Shown here: piece after piece, positions 10,400 through 18,835 of the stretch
Numbering within the stretch: position 1 is the first letter of the stretch
Layout of the letters: each line of letters begins with the position of its first letter
NCBI GenBank assembly: GCA_041399205.1
Contig: JAWKTK010000007.1
Span: forward strand, 124,001 to 188,000
Direction: 5' to 3'
DNA length: 64,000 nucleotides
Origin: JAGQOZ01 sp041399205
Lineage (GTDB): Bacteria; Planctomycetota; Planctomycetia; Pirellulales; Pirellulaceae
Made by a program: the position numbers and the translations under genes
Notes under the pieces: model-generated
What the model was told of the DNA's origin: nothing
The model's input: the letters and a program-made list of their open reading frames with translations, nothing else
The model's database searches: none

Positions 10400-11802
10400 A
10401 TGCCTACGCTCGTTCAGCCGCTTTCGTCGTCTCTGTCTGCCGTCGACGCATTTCAGCGGCTTGCGCATTTACCCGGCTGCCTGTTCCTGGACAGTGCGCT
10501 GCGTCATGAAACGTTGGGACGCTATTCGTTTGTGACGGCTGACCCCTTTGATCAACTTGCAGCGAATGCAGGCGATCCGCTGGCGGTAGACCGCTTGGCA
10601 AAATTTGTCGATCGATATACCGCCCAGCCGCTACCGAACTTGCCGCCGTTTCCAAGGCGGTGTGGCCGGACTGTTTTCCTATGATTTGAATCGTTCTATC
10701 GAAGACGTGCCTGCTCCGATGTACGATCAATTCCGCTATGCCCGCCGTCGTGGGACTGTACGACGTGGTGGTAGCTTTTGATCATCTGACCGATGAGGCG
10801 TGGCTGGTTTCGCAAGGCTTTCCAGAAACGACAGAAGCGGCGCGAACCGATCGAGCGTCCGTACGCATATCGCAGTTTCACCAATGGCTTTCCGAATCAC
10901 CGATTTCTGACCGACCAACCCATTCAGCGTCACCGCGAACAACGTCCACGTCGCGCATCACGGGGCCGCACTATGCGCTGGATCGAATGCCCGGACTATT
11001 CAGCAATTTCACTCGCGCCAATTACCTTGCCGCCGTCCAAAACATCGTCGACTACATTTACGCTGGCGACATCTTTCAGGCCAATTTTTCGCAACGCCTA
11101 TCAATACCGGCCAAAGACGCCGCAGCGGACTTGTATCTTCGTTTGCGAAATCAGAATCCAGCGCCATTCGCCGGGTTCTACAATGCCGGTGATTTTCAAA
11201 TTGCGAGTGCTTCGCCGGAACGGTTCGTCCGCATCGACAACGGTCACGTGGAAGCGAGACCCATCAAAGGGACTCGCCCAAGAACTCGGCTGCCCGAAGC
11301 CGATTTGTACACGGGCGAAGAACTACGCGCCAGCGAAAAGGACCAAGCGGAAAACGTGATGATTGTGGATTTAATGCGGAATGATCTGTCGCGAGTTTGC
11401 CAGATGGATTCGATCCGAGTGGAACAGTTGTGCCAAGTGGAGAACTATCAGTTTGTGCAACACTTGGTTTCTTCGGTTGTTGGTGAATTGTTACCTGATC
11501 GTACTGCGGTGGATCTGCTAGCCGCAGCTTTTCCCGGCGGTTCTATTACGGGTGCACCCAAAATCCGAGCGATGCAGATCATTGCGGAGTTAGAGCCGCA
11601 TGCTCGAGGTGCGTATTGCGGGTCATTGGGGTATATTGGTTTCAGTGGTCAAACCGACTTGAGTATTTTGATTCGAACCATTACGGCAGCCCAAGGATGG
11701 TGGCAACTGCCGGTGGGTGGTGGCATTGTCGCTCAGTCAAATCCTCAGGCCGAATATGACGAAACGTGGCACAAAGCAGAAGGCATTCTTCGTTCGCTTT
11801 AG
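10400..11802 (+). pseudogene. pabB: aminodeoxychorismate synthase component I, frameshifted near the N-terminus
   Basis: PabB converts chorismate plus ammonia to 4-amino-4-deoxychorismate. The chorismate-binding domain is intact from 10738 to 11802: GDIFQANFSQRLS, ASASPERFVR, PIKGTRPR (the Lys in PIKGT marks PabB; TrpE has Ala there), DLMRNDLSRVC, PGGSITGAPK and QAEYDETWHKAEG. The N-terminal domain begins at ATG 10400 (or 10382) and runs to about 10655; GGVAGLFSYDLNRSI then continues in a second frame and VVGLYDVVVAFDH in a third, so two shifts occur near 10655 and 10735. Its partner pabA is 0.9 kb downstream. In this context the product probably feeds H4MPT synthesis as well as folate. Confidence 0.9.
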
Positions 11803-11845
11803 GTGGATCACCGACCGGTCTAAATTTGGGTTCGAAAGGTTCGCC

Positions 11846-12710
11846 ATGCATCCGTTGGTCTATCACGTCGTAAGCGGCCAAGCTTTTTTCTCGGGGCTGG
11901 CGTTACTGTTGCTGGCCGTTTACTTTGCAGCGCGAAGTCCAATTGGCAATCGCATTTCATTTCTATCATTTGTTGTCGGCGTCATTGCGATTGCCATTTC
12001 CGGAACTCCTTTGTCCGGTTGGTGGTATGTGGTGCTGGGCGTGGCGATCGTGAATTGGCTGGTTTCACTGCGTCTGCAAAGCGGCAAGCTGTGGGCCAAA
12101 GGAGTTGTGGTCGCGGCGATCTTCGTCAGCTTGGGGTTGGAATTGCCGTTTCACATTGTTCCTTCAGTGCGTCAGTTAAGTACAATCAGTTTTGACGATA
12201 TTGGGAGATTCGGTCACCGCAGGCATGGGTGCCAATGACACTTCTGTTCGCTGGCCGACTCTGTTGCTTCAAGATCGCCAAGTTCTGGTGAATGACTTAT
12301 CCGAACCAGGTGCAACGGTTGGTTCGGCGCTGCAGCACTCGCAACTTTCTGAAATCCCGCCGGGGATCGTGCTGTTCGAACTGGGTGGTAATGACATTTT
12401 AGGCAGCACCACTCCCGAAAATTTCGCGATGCAGCTGGAAAAACTATTGGTGGCCACCAGTCGAGAAGATCGCCAGTTGGTGATGTTCGAACTGCCGTTA
12501 CCACCGTTCTACAATCGCTTTGGACAAGCCCAGCGTCGGTTGGCGAAAAAATACGGCGTTACGTTGGTCCCTAAACGCGTGTTTCTTTCTATACTTGGCG
12601 AACAAAACGCCACGTTGGATTCCATTCATTTGTCACAAGCGGGTCATCAACGTATGGCGGATACGGTGTGGAACCTGGTTGACCCCGCCTTTGCTTCGAC
12701 TCGCAAATAA
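11846..12710 (+). pseudogene. membrane-anchored SGNH/GDSL hydrolase, one frameshift
   Basis: From ATG 11846 (GAAAGG seven bases upstream) the protein has four hydrophobic segments in about 110 residues, then an SGNH hydrolase domain in another frame: TILGDSVTAGMG (Ser of block I), ELGGNDIL (block III) and DSIHLSQAGH (block V Asp/His). The shift is at about 12195, directly before the GDS motif. Such enzymes act as esterases or lipases on exported lipids or glycans. It sits between pabB and pabA with short gaps, so it is co-transcribed with them, although no link to H4MPT synthesis is evident. Confidence 0.8.
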
Positions 12711-12731
12711 CCCCATCATCGTTTGTTGCTT

Positions 12732-13391
12732 ATGATCTTGTTGATCGATAACTACGACAGCTTTTCGCACAACCTGGATCGGTATATTCGACGCTTGGGA
12801 CTGGAGACGCGAGTTGCACGGAATGACCGCATCACAATTCAACAAGTTGAAAAAATGCAGCCGTCGGCGATTGTCCTTTCGCCCGGTCCGTGCACGCCAA
12901 ATGAAGCCGGTATATCGCTAGAATTGGTGCAGCATTTCCATGCGACAACTCCCATTCTGGGAATCTGCCTGGGACATCAGACGATTGTTCAAGCGTTTGG
13001 CGGACAGATTGTAAAAAGCGAACATCCGGTGCATGGTCGATCGAGCGAAATCGTGCACCAACAGCAAAGCGTGTTTGCTGGCTTGCCGTCGCCAATCCGA
13101 ATTGGCCGATATCATTCTCTAATTGCGAATGCTCCTTTACCTGAATCGCTTCGCATTACGGCCACCACCGTGGATGGTATCGTCATGGCGTGCCAACATG
13201 TTTCGCTGCCGGTGGTGGGTTTGCAATTTCATCCCGAGTCTATCTTGACTGAATTCGGCTTTCACATGCTGGCCGCGTTCTTTCGGCAAGCCAACATCCA
13301 TGTTGCTGATCCGGCCAGTTTGATGAGTACCGAACGGACCGCTCAGCCTTTGCCCCGTAATTCATGGCCAGATCGGCCTGTCACTTTTTGA
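12732..13391 (+). CDS. pabA: aminodeoxychorismate/anthranilate synthase glutaminase subunit
   Basis: A class I glutamine amidotransferase of 219 residues that supplies ammonia to PabB. It starts MILLIDNYDSFSHNL, the family's usual N-terminus, at ATG 12732. Catalytic residues are visible: nucleophile C79 in GICLGHQ, and H167 and E169 in FHPES; the oxyanion strand is LSPGP. The C-terminal 30 residues beyond the usual 190 are unremarkable. The sequence alone cannot separate PabA from TrpG, but the PIKGT-type PabB next to it favours p-aminobenzoate. The DUF447 gene starts 18 bases downstream. Confidence 0.92.
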   Translation: MILLIDNYDSFSHNLDRYIRRLGLETRVARNDRITIQQVEKMQPSAIVLSPGPCTPNEAGISLELVQHFHATTPILGICLGHQTIVQAFGGQIVKSEHPVHGRSSEIVHQQQSVFAGLPSPIRIGRYHSLIANAPLPESLRITATTVDGIVMACQHVSLPVVGLQFHPESILTEFGFHMLAAFFRQANIHVADPASLMSTERTAQPLPRNSWPDRPVTF

Positions 13392-13408
13392 GCAACGCAA
13401 GGAACGAA

Positions 13409-13975
13409 TTGACTGTGATTTTGGAAGGTTTAGTAACGACCAAGAATGCCGACGGGTCCACCAATATTTCACCTATGGGACCGATAGTAGAAGCCACTAT
13501 GGAGTCGTTTGTGCTGCGGCCGTTTCAGACATCTCGCACTTACCAGAATTTGGTACGTGAAGGCTACGGCATCTTCCATGTGACCGACAATGTCCTGCAA
13601 TTAGCCCAAGCGGCAGTTGGGCAACCCAGCACGCCGACTTGGTTAAGTCACGATGAATTTCCAATGCAGATTCTGCGCGACGCGTGCCGCTGGTATGCGT
13701 TCACCATTCGCTCCATCGATGCCAGTGAAACTAGATCAGAGTTACGCTGCCATGTCACTCGCCATGGCTTCTTACGCGAGTTTATGGGATTTAACCGAGC
13801 GAAGCATGCGGTTTTAGAAGCCGCCATTCTGGCAACTCGAATTCACCTGATTCCCCGGGAAGAATTGTTTCAGCAATTGGACCAATTGGCAGTATTGGTG
13901 GCCAAGACGGGCGGAAAAGACGAAAACCAGGCGTTCCAGTTTCTGGTAGAGTACGTAAAATCAAAGAGCGAATGA
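13409..13975 (+). CDS. DUF447 family protein (flavin-binding split-barrel type)
   Basis: A 188-residue DUF447 protein. I chose TTG 13409 because AAGGA lies five bases upstream and the product then starts TVILEGLVTTKNADGSTNIS, as in the family; an ATG at 13364 would overlap pabA. DUF447 members have a split-barrel fold like FMN-binding proteins and occur mainly in methanogens, methylotrophs and planctomycetes, that is, in organisms making H4MPT. Its place between pabA and RFAP synthase supports a role in that pathway, possibly a redox or cofactor-binding step, but no reaction is established here. Confidence 0.85.
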   Translation: MTVILEGLVTTKNADGSTNISPMGPIVEATMESFVLRPFQTSRTYQNLVREGYGIFHVTDNVLQLAQAAVGQPSTPTWLSHDEFPMQILRDACRWYAFTIRSIDASETRSELRCHVTRHGFLREFMGFNRAKHAVLEAAILATRIHLIPREELFQQLDQLAVLVAKTGGKDENQAFQFLVEYVKSKSE

Positions 13976-14033
13976 GACGGAAGGATTTTTCGCTTCCACC
14001 CACCTCACTCCTGACCCAATTTGATTGCCCGCC

Positions 14034-15053
14034 ATGCAAGTCCGAACAATCCGTATCTGTTCCCCCAGCCGCCTGCACTTTGGGCTGCTGTCATTCGGCC
14101 ACGTCGGCAAGCCGCAATTCGGCGGTGTCGGCATCATGCTGAATCAACCCGGTCTAGAGGTCGAATTTTCGCTCACCGCCGAATCGGAATCCAAGAGCAT
14201 AGGATTGGGTGAAATCTTGCCGTCCGGCCCTTTGGCAGAACGAATCCAACTGCACGCCACCTCATGGTTCCTAAACCGACACGGTGGCACTCGCATCAGC
14301 CCTGGCCGGATCACCGCCAATGTTATCCGATCACCTCGGCTGCACAACGGTCTAGGCACAGGAACACAAGTTGCCTTGGCTGTCGCCACGGGAATGGAAA
14401 TCCTGTATTGCGGCGAAGAATGGGAAACCGTGCAGCAACGTCCCGGTTCATTGGCCAAAAGCGTTGACCGTTTAGGTCGTTCCAGCATCGGTACTTGGGG
14501 TTTTGTGGAAGGCGGGCTCATTTGGGATGGCGGCCGCATTAGTCCAGACGCATTGGGAAAACTGAACAAGCGCACCACCGTGCCAGATGAATGGCGAGCA
14601 GTCTTGATTCTGTCTTCAGGCGAAGGTCTCTCGGGCGAAAAAGAAAAGTCAGCACTCGCCAGCCTGCCACCGATCCCAGAAACCACTACGCAACGCTTAA
14701 CCGATTTGATCGAACAACAGATTTTTCCTGCGGCGGAATCGGACAATATCGCCCAATTTGGCGAAGCCGTTTTCGAATATGGCTGTCTCGCAGGTGAATG
14801 CTTCGCGTCATCTCAAGGCGGATGTTTTGCTTCGCCCCAATTGGCTTCCTGGGTGAAAGCGATTCGAGACAGAGGATACCACGGCGTTGGTCAAAGCAGT
14901 TGGGGACCGGCGCTGTTCACTTTCGTTCCGGACGAACCTACGGCGCAGGAAATGTGTCGCTGGTTCGCAAAGGACGTGGATAGTTCCGTTGATTTGATTG
15001 TGGCTCAGCCGAATCATCACGGCGCCCTCGTGCAAGAAATCTCGATTTCGTAG
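14034..15053 (+). CDS. beta-ribofuranosylaminobenzene 5'-phosphate synthase (H4MPT pathway)
   Basis: RFAP synthase joins p-aminobenzoate to PRPP with loss of CO2 and pyrophosphate, the first committed step of methanopterin synthesis. The protein has the GHMP-kinase-like fold typical of the family: ICSPSRLHFGLLSFG at the N-terminus, FGGVGIMLNQP, then SPRLHNGLGTGTQVALAVAT near residue 100, and GRSSIGTWGFVEGGLIWDGG near 150. It is 339 residues long, as expected. ATG 14034 gives the natural N-terminus; ATG 14025 is in frame. It follows pabA and DUF447 on the same strand, so the arylamine substrate is made by its neighbours. Family (MptG-like) is clear. Confidence 0.92.
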   Translation: MQVRTIRICSPSRLHFGLLSFGHVGKPQFGGVGIMLNQPGLEVEFSLTAESESKSIGLGEILPSGPLAERIQLHATSWFLNRHGGTRISPGRITANVIRSPRLHNGLGTGTQVALAVATGMEILYCGEEWETVQQRPGSLAKSVDRLGRSSIGTWGFVEGGLIWDGGRISPDALGKLNKRTTVPDEWRAVLILSSGEGLSGEKEKSALASLPPIPETTTQRLTDLIEQQIFPAAESDNIAQFGEAVFEYGCLAGECFASSQGGCFASPQLASWVKAIRDRGYHGVGQSSWGPALFTFVPDEPTAQEMCRWFAKDVDSSVDLIVAQPNHHGALVQEISIS

Positions 15054-15175
15054 AATCTGAAACGTGATTCACTGTCGAACCGCTGCCAAACAGCTGGTTC
15101 GAACAACGGCCAAACAGGAAGCTGCATTCGAATTATCCGAATCGGCCCGCAATCGACTAAAAAGGAACGTCACTC

Positions 15176-15898
15176 ATGGCACAATTGGGCGTCAATATTG
15201 ATCATGTCGCCACCGTTCGTCAAGCTCGCAAAACCTACGAACCGGATCCCGTCTGGGCAGCCGCTTTGGCGGAATTAGGCGGAGCCGACTGTATCACGCT
15301 GCATCTACGAGAAGACCGGCGGCATATCATTGACCGCGATGTGCGAGTGATGAAGGAGACAGTCTCGGTCAAATTGAATCTGGAAATGGCGTGTGACCAT
15401 GATGTTGTTCAACTGGCAATGGAAGTGCGTCCTGATCAAGCCACTCTGGTGCCAGAACGTCGAGAAGAAGTCACTACCGAAGGTGGATTGGACGTGATGG
15501 GTCAACTGGATCGAGTGGCGGACGTGACCAAGCGTCTTCAAGACGCAGGCATTGCGGTGAGCCTGTTTCTAGATCCCGATCTGACACAAATCGATGCCGC
15601 CAACTCCATCTCGGCCGACGCCGTGGAACTCCACACCGGACAGTACGCATTAGCCAAAACAGAAGCCGAACGCATGGCGTGTTTGATCGAACTCAAGACT
15701 GCCTCGCAAGCCATCCAAAATCATGGCATGACACTTCATTCGGGACACGGCCTGAATTACAAAAACGTTCAACCCGTCGCGGAAATTGCCGGCATGTGCG
15801 AATTGAACATCGGCCATTCGATTGTCGCGCGCGCGATCATGGTGGGCATGCAGCAAGCGGTTCGCGAAATGAAGAATTTGATCGACCGCTGCAGCTAA
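15176..15898 (+). CDS. pdxJ: pyridoxine 5'-phosphate synthase
   Basis: PdxJ condenses 1-deoxyxylulose 5-phosphate with 3-amino-2-oxopropyl phosphate to pyridoxine 5'-phosphate, the ring-forming step of vitamin B6 synthesis. All signatures are present in 240 residues: LGVNIDHVATVRQAR at the N-terminus, ITLHLREDRRHI, ATLVPERREEVTTEGGLD, VSLFLDPD, ELHTGQYA, and LHSGHGLNYKNV with ELNIGHSIVARA near the end. AAAAAGGAA upstream of ATG 15176 is a good ribosome site. It sits 122 bases after the RFAP synthase gene and converges on the OCD-family gene. Confidence 0.97.
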   Translation: MAQLGVNIDHVATVRQARKTYEPDPVWAAALAELGGADCITLHLREDRRHIIDRDVRVMKETVSVKLNLEMACDHDVVQLAMEVRPDQATLVPERREEVTTEGGLDVMGQLDRVADVTKRLQDAGIAVSLFLDPDLTQIDAANSISADAVELHTGQYALAKTEAERMACLIELKTASQAIQNHGMTLHSGHGLNYKNVQPVAEIAGMCELNIGHSIVARAIMVGMQQAVREMKNLIDRCS

Positions 15899-15913
15899 TG
15901 AACGTCCGCCGAT

Positions 15914-15951
15914 GTTCGTTCGCAACGATCACGGACACGAAGCGAACGAAC
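15914..15951. terminator. inverted repeat between convergent genes
   Basis: A perfect 10-bp inverted repeat (GTTCGTTCGC / GCGAACGAAC) with an 18-base loop lies between pdxJ (plus) and the OCD-family gene (minus). There is no T tract, so termination is inferred from position only. Confidence 0.4.
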
Positions 15952-15989
15952 GCAAGACGGCAAAAATCCCAAATTCCGATGGCTGCGAA

Positions 15990-17063
15990 CTAAACCGACG
16001 ACGGTGAATCTAGTTTTACCCAATCCTTGAGATGCGCATGTTCGAAGATCATTTCATGCTGGATCTTCAAGTCTTGCCCCATGCCCGCTTCGCATGCGCG
16101 TTGGTACATGGCGTAGGCAATTCCTACATCTGCGTACGCCAAACCCACGGCATTGAAATAGGTGCGTTCGTCCGCGGACTCGCGTCCCGACTTGCGGCCC
16201 AAAATTAAGTCGGACAAATTAGCGTGAATATCGGCATCGGTTAGTTCGCCATCTTTGTACATGCGGCTGAGTGTTTGCGTGCGGTGCTTCACGGTTTCCC
16301 AGTCGTCACAGACAATCTTGCTGCTTTGTTTGGCCACGGCATATTCGTCTTCCCAACCACCAACGTGACTATAAAACGCGCCGGGCTTCACCCAAGCGGC
16401 TTTTAGAAGCACGCCTGCACTGGTGGCCGTAACAATAATATCAGCGTCCTTGGTGGCCGCTTCCAAATTGGAATTCGTGCCAACAATCTCCATGTCGCTT
16501 AGTATCGGCGACATTTCTTTGATGAACTGTTGCTCTTCAGCCGGTTCCTTCGCACCGACAAAGCACTTCTTCAGACTGGGGCGAACCGTCTTCATGCCAA
16601 TCAAATGCATTTTGGCTTGTTCGCCTGCACCCACGAATCCAATGACTTCGGCATCGTCTCGAGACAAATACCGAGCCGCCAATGCGCCCATCGCGCCGAC
16701 TCGCATATTGGAACACAACGTCCCTTCCATAAACGCGATTGGAAAACCGTGTTCGATTTCAGAAAGAATAATGACGGCCGACAAATTCTGCATGCCGTAT
16801 TTCACAGGATTGGGCGGAAACACCGACACCCACTTCACTCCACAGATCTTGTCCTTTTTGAATGTGGCGGGCAGACAATTGATGCGTTCCTGCGTGTCAT
16901 CGTTGAAGATCTGAACAATCTTTTCCGGGAACAGAACGTCACCTACTTCAAATGCCTTGATGGAATTCTCGGCGGCGTCCATCGCCAACCGCATGTCTAA
17001 GCAACCTGCTCCCAATAAATCCTCCTGCGAAAAATATTGGCAGTGAATTTCGTGCTGCGCCAC
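15990..17063 (-). CDS. ornithine cyclodeaminase / mu-crystallin family protein
   Basis: An NAD(P)-binding enzyme of 357 residues. GTG 17063 is chosen because AAAGGA lies seven bases upstream and the product then reads close to the family start (YFSQEDLLGAGCLDM); no ATG is available there and the frame upstream is not protein-like. Motifs include TQERINCLPATF, GVKWVSVFP, EGTLCSNMRVGAMGALAARY, the Rossmann motif VIGFVGAGEQAKMH, and IIVTATSAG. The family includes ornithine cyclodeaminase, alanine dehydrogenase, ketimine reductase and a subfamily named tyramine oxidase subunit B; the sequence does not decide between them. It is monocistronic. Confidence 0.88.
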   Translation of the reverse strand: MAQHEIHCQYFSQEDLLGAGCLDMRLAMDAAENSIKAFEVGDVLFPEKIVQIFNDDTQERINCLPATFKKDKICGVKWVSVFPPNPVKYGMQNLSAVIILSEIEHGFPIAFMEGTLCSNMRVGAMGALAARYLSRDDAEVIGFVGAGEQAKMHLIGMKTVRPSLKKCFVGAKEPAEEQQFIKEMSPILSDMEIVGTNSNLEAATKDADIIVTATSAGVLLKAAWVKPGAFYSHVGGWEDEYAVAKQSSKIVCDDWETVKHRTQTLSRMYKDGELTDADIHANLSDLILGRKSGRESADERTYFNAVGLAYADVGIAYAMYQRACEAGMGQDLKIQHEMIFEHAHLKDWVKLDSPSSV

Positions 17064-17299
17064 AATTCGATCCTTTCGGTCAATGATTCCAGAAACGGCA
17101 ATGTTCGCTGACTGCGAAACAGCCGGCCAACTAATTCGCCACCGCAAAAGCAAATTACGAGCCAACGTGGAATCGAACTCCCACCTGCCCTTCCCTGCAC
17201 ATTTCAGTCCATCATGCCGCCCGAGACCGCACAGCCATCGCACCAAACCGCACACTCTGCAGAGACATGCTGCCAGCATGTGCGTCAACGAGTTGGCGG

Positions 17300-17575
17300 T
17301 TAGACGTTACCGAATCGAATGCGATTTTGCCCTCGCTTCAATCCACAACAGAGCGTCGTTTCCACTTCCGGCGAATCGTCTCGATCGACAACCATCATGG
17401 TGCCTTCAGTCAGTCTCGATCGTTTGTCGACCGATCGCAGCGGAGTTCCGAGCTGATTTGTCACAATTGCGGCGGCGCGGATGCTACAGCAACGAACAGT
17501 AAATCCTGGACAGCCGCATGGAACATCCAGCATCAATTCGTTTTCTTGGCCAGCGATCTGCACATGCAAATGCAC
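17300..17575 (-). CDS. possible small hypothetical protein
   Basis: The 665 bases between the OCD-family gene and the lipid kinase hold no recognised gene. The best candidate is a 91-codon minus-strand frame from GTG 17575 (HLHVQIAGQENELMLDVP at the start, GLKRGQNRIRFGNV at the end). No domain is recognised, no clear ribosome site is present and composition is Cys- and Arg-rich, so it could be spurious or a damaged gene. Confidence 0.25.
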   Translation of the reverse strand: MHLHVQIAGQENELMLDVPCGCPGFTVRCCSIRAAAIVTNQLGTPLRSVDKRSRLTEGTMMVVDRDDSPEVETTLCCGLKRGQNRIRFGNV

Positions 17576-17728
17576 CGGCCTGCAGGAACCGACGTCGATT
17601 CACATTCGTTTTCATTTCGTATACCCTTATGCGATCGGCACAATGGCTTGGGCGTCGACGAATTGCAACACCCTCGGCCCGTGCGTGAAAACTCATTCAC
17701 TTACTATTCATCGGTTCGCACTCAGAAC

Positions 17729-18667
17729 ATGGCCAACACAAAGCACGCAGCCGTTGCCATTGTCCACCCTGCGGCAAAACGTCGCCTTCGTCCCGGGATG
17801 TGGCAGTCGATCGAAGCCCAATGGGGACCATTTTGTCAGTTGGAAACACTGCACGGCCAGCACGCTCGACAGCTTGCCGCCAACGCGGTCAAAGGTGGAG
17901 CCAAACACATTGTCTGCGTCGGTGGCGATGGCACGGTTCATCATGCGGTGAACGGAATTCTGAGCGAAGAATTATCTCGGCAGGAACTAGACGAAATTCG
18001 AATTGGGATCATTCCATGTGGCAGTGCCAACGATTTGGTCCATTCGATCGAAGCGACGCTTAACGACGGCAAACAGAAATCAAATCGCTTCAAGCATTGG
18101 AATGACGCCATTTCGCTGGACGTCGGTCGCATCGAAACGTCCAACGGCGTGCGTTACTTTTGTAACGTCTTGGGCATTGGATTTACCGCCCAGGTTGCTA
18201 GACGAGTAGCCAGTTTTCGAAACACGACAGGCAAAGCAAAATATTTTGCCGCGTTGACAACCAGTCTGTACCGAGACCGCCAATCACCAAACATGCGGGT
18301 CACAGACTGCTCCGAGACAGATATCGAGCGCCCCACGTTGTTGTACTGTGCGGCAATTGGCATGCGAGAAGGTGGGTTTCCGCTGTTTCGCGCAGCACAA
18401 ATGCAGGACGGATTGTTCGAAACCTTGCACGTCACGGACGTTTCGCTCGGCAAAATTGCGAGACTATTGCCCTTCGTTCTTCGAGGCCGATTTCCCGAGC
18501 AGGACTCGCAGGTTCGCATGTGCCGAACCGGTCGGATTGAAGTTGCTAGTGCCTCACCGCTGATTTGCCACGCGGACGGTGAACTCGTTTGCGACGAATC
18601 GGACCAATGCCCACGCATTCACGCTGAATGTTGGAAACAGCACTTGCGAATGCTGGTGATTCGGTGA
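17729..18667 (+). CDS. diacylglycerol kinase family lipid kinase
   Basis: A 312-residue protein of the DAGK catalytic family (YegS/BmrU/DgkB relatives), which phosphorylate diacylglycerol or related lipids at the membrane. Key motifs are VCVGGDGTVHHAVNGIL (nucleotide-binding GGDGT) near residue 65 and GIIPCGSANDLVHSI, the usual P-x-G-T-x-N-D loop with Ser for Thr. C-terminal strands contain GFPLFRAAQMQDGLFE and CHADGEL, as in YegS-like kinases. ATG 17729 is the first Met of the conserved part; the open frame continues upstream but is not protein-like. Next-door pgsA 4.5 kb away is unrelated in transcription. Confidence 0.88.
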   Translation: MANTKHAAVAIVHPAAKRRLRPGMWQSIEAQWGPFCQLETLHGQHARQLAANAVKGGAKHIVCVGGDGTVHHAVNGILSEELSRQELDEIRIGIIPCGSANDLVHSIEATLNDGKQKSNRFKHWNDAISLDVGRIETSNGVRYFCNVLGIGFTAQVARRVASFRNTTGKAKYFAALTTSLYRDRQSPNMRVTDCSETDIERPTLLYCAAIGMREGGFPLFRAAQMQDGLFETLHVTDVSLGKIARLLPFVLRGRFPEQDSQVRMCRTGRIEVASASPLICHADGELVCDESDQCPRIHAECWKQHLRMLVIR

Positions 18668-18763
18668 TTTTTACATGTAGCACCGAACGAACAGTTACTG
18701 CCCGATGGCAGGCGAGCGTCGAGGTCGACGAGTAGCAGCCAATTCCGAAACTCGCCCCTCAAA

Positions 18764-18795
18764 CGAAAACACGCCACAGAACTTCTGTGGCGTGT
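18764..18795 (-). terminator. strong intrinsic terminator of the CBM9-like gene
   Basis: ACACGCCACAGAA (18769-18781) and TTCTGTGGCGTGT (18783-18795) form an almost perfect palindrome; on the minus strand it is followed by TTTTCGTTT. It lies 40 bases beyond the stop at 18836. Confidence 0.85.
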
Positions 18796-18835
18796 GCTTG
18801 TCAGCATAGTTGCCGAACGGAAAATTCTTGAGCGA

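Noticed and set aside
17153..17230. Possible tRNA (sequence resembling a T-loop in GGAATCGAACTCCCACC)
   Set aside because: No acceptor, D or anticodon stem can be paired around it. No tRNA was found anywhere in the window.
17267..17728. Upstream extension of the lipid kinase frame
   Set aside because: The frame is open but has no conserved sequence; the family starts at MANTKHAAVAIVHP (17729).
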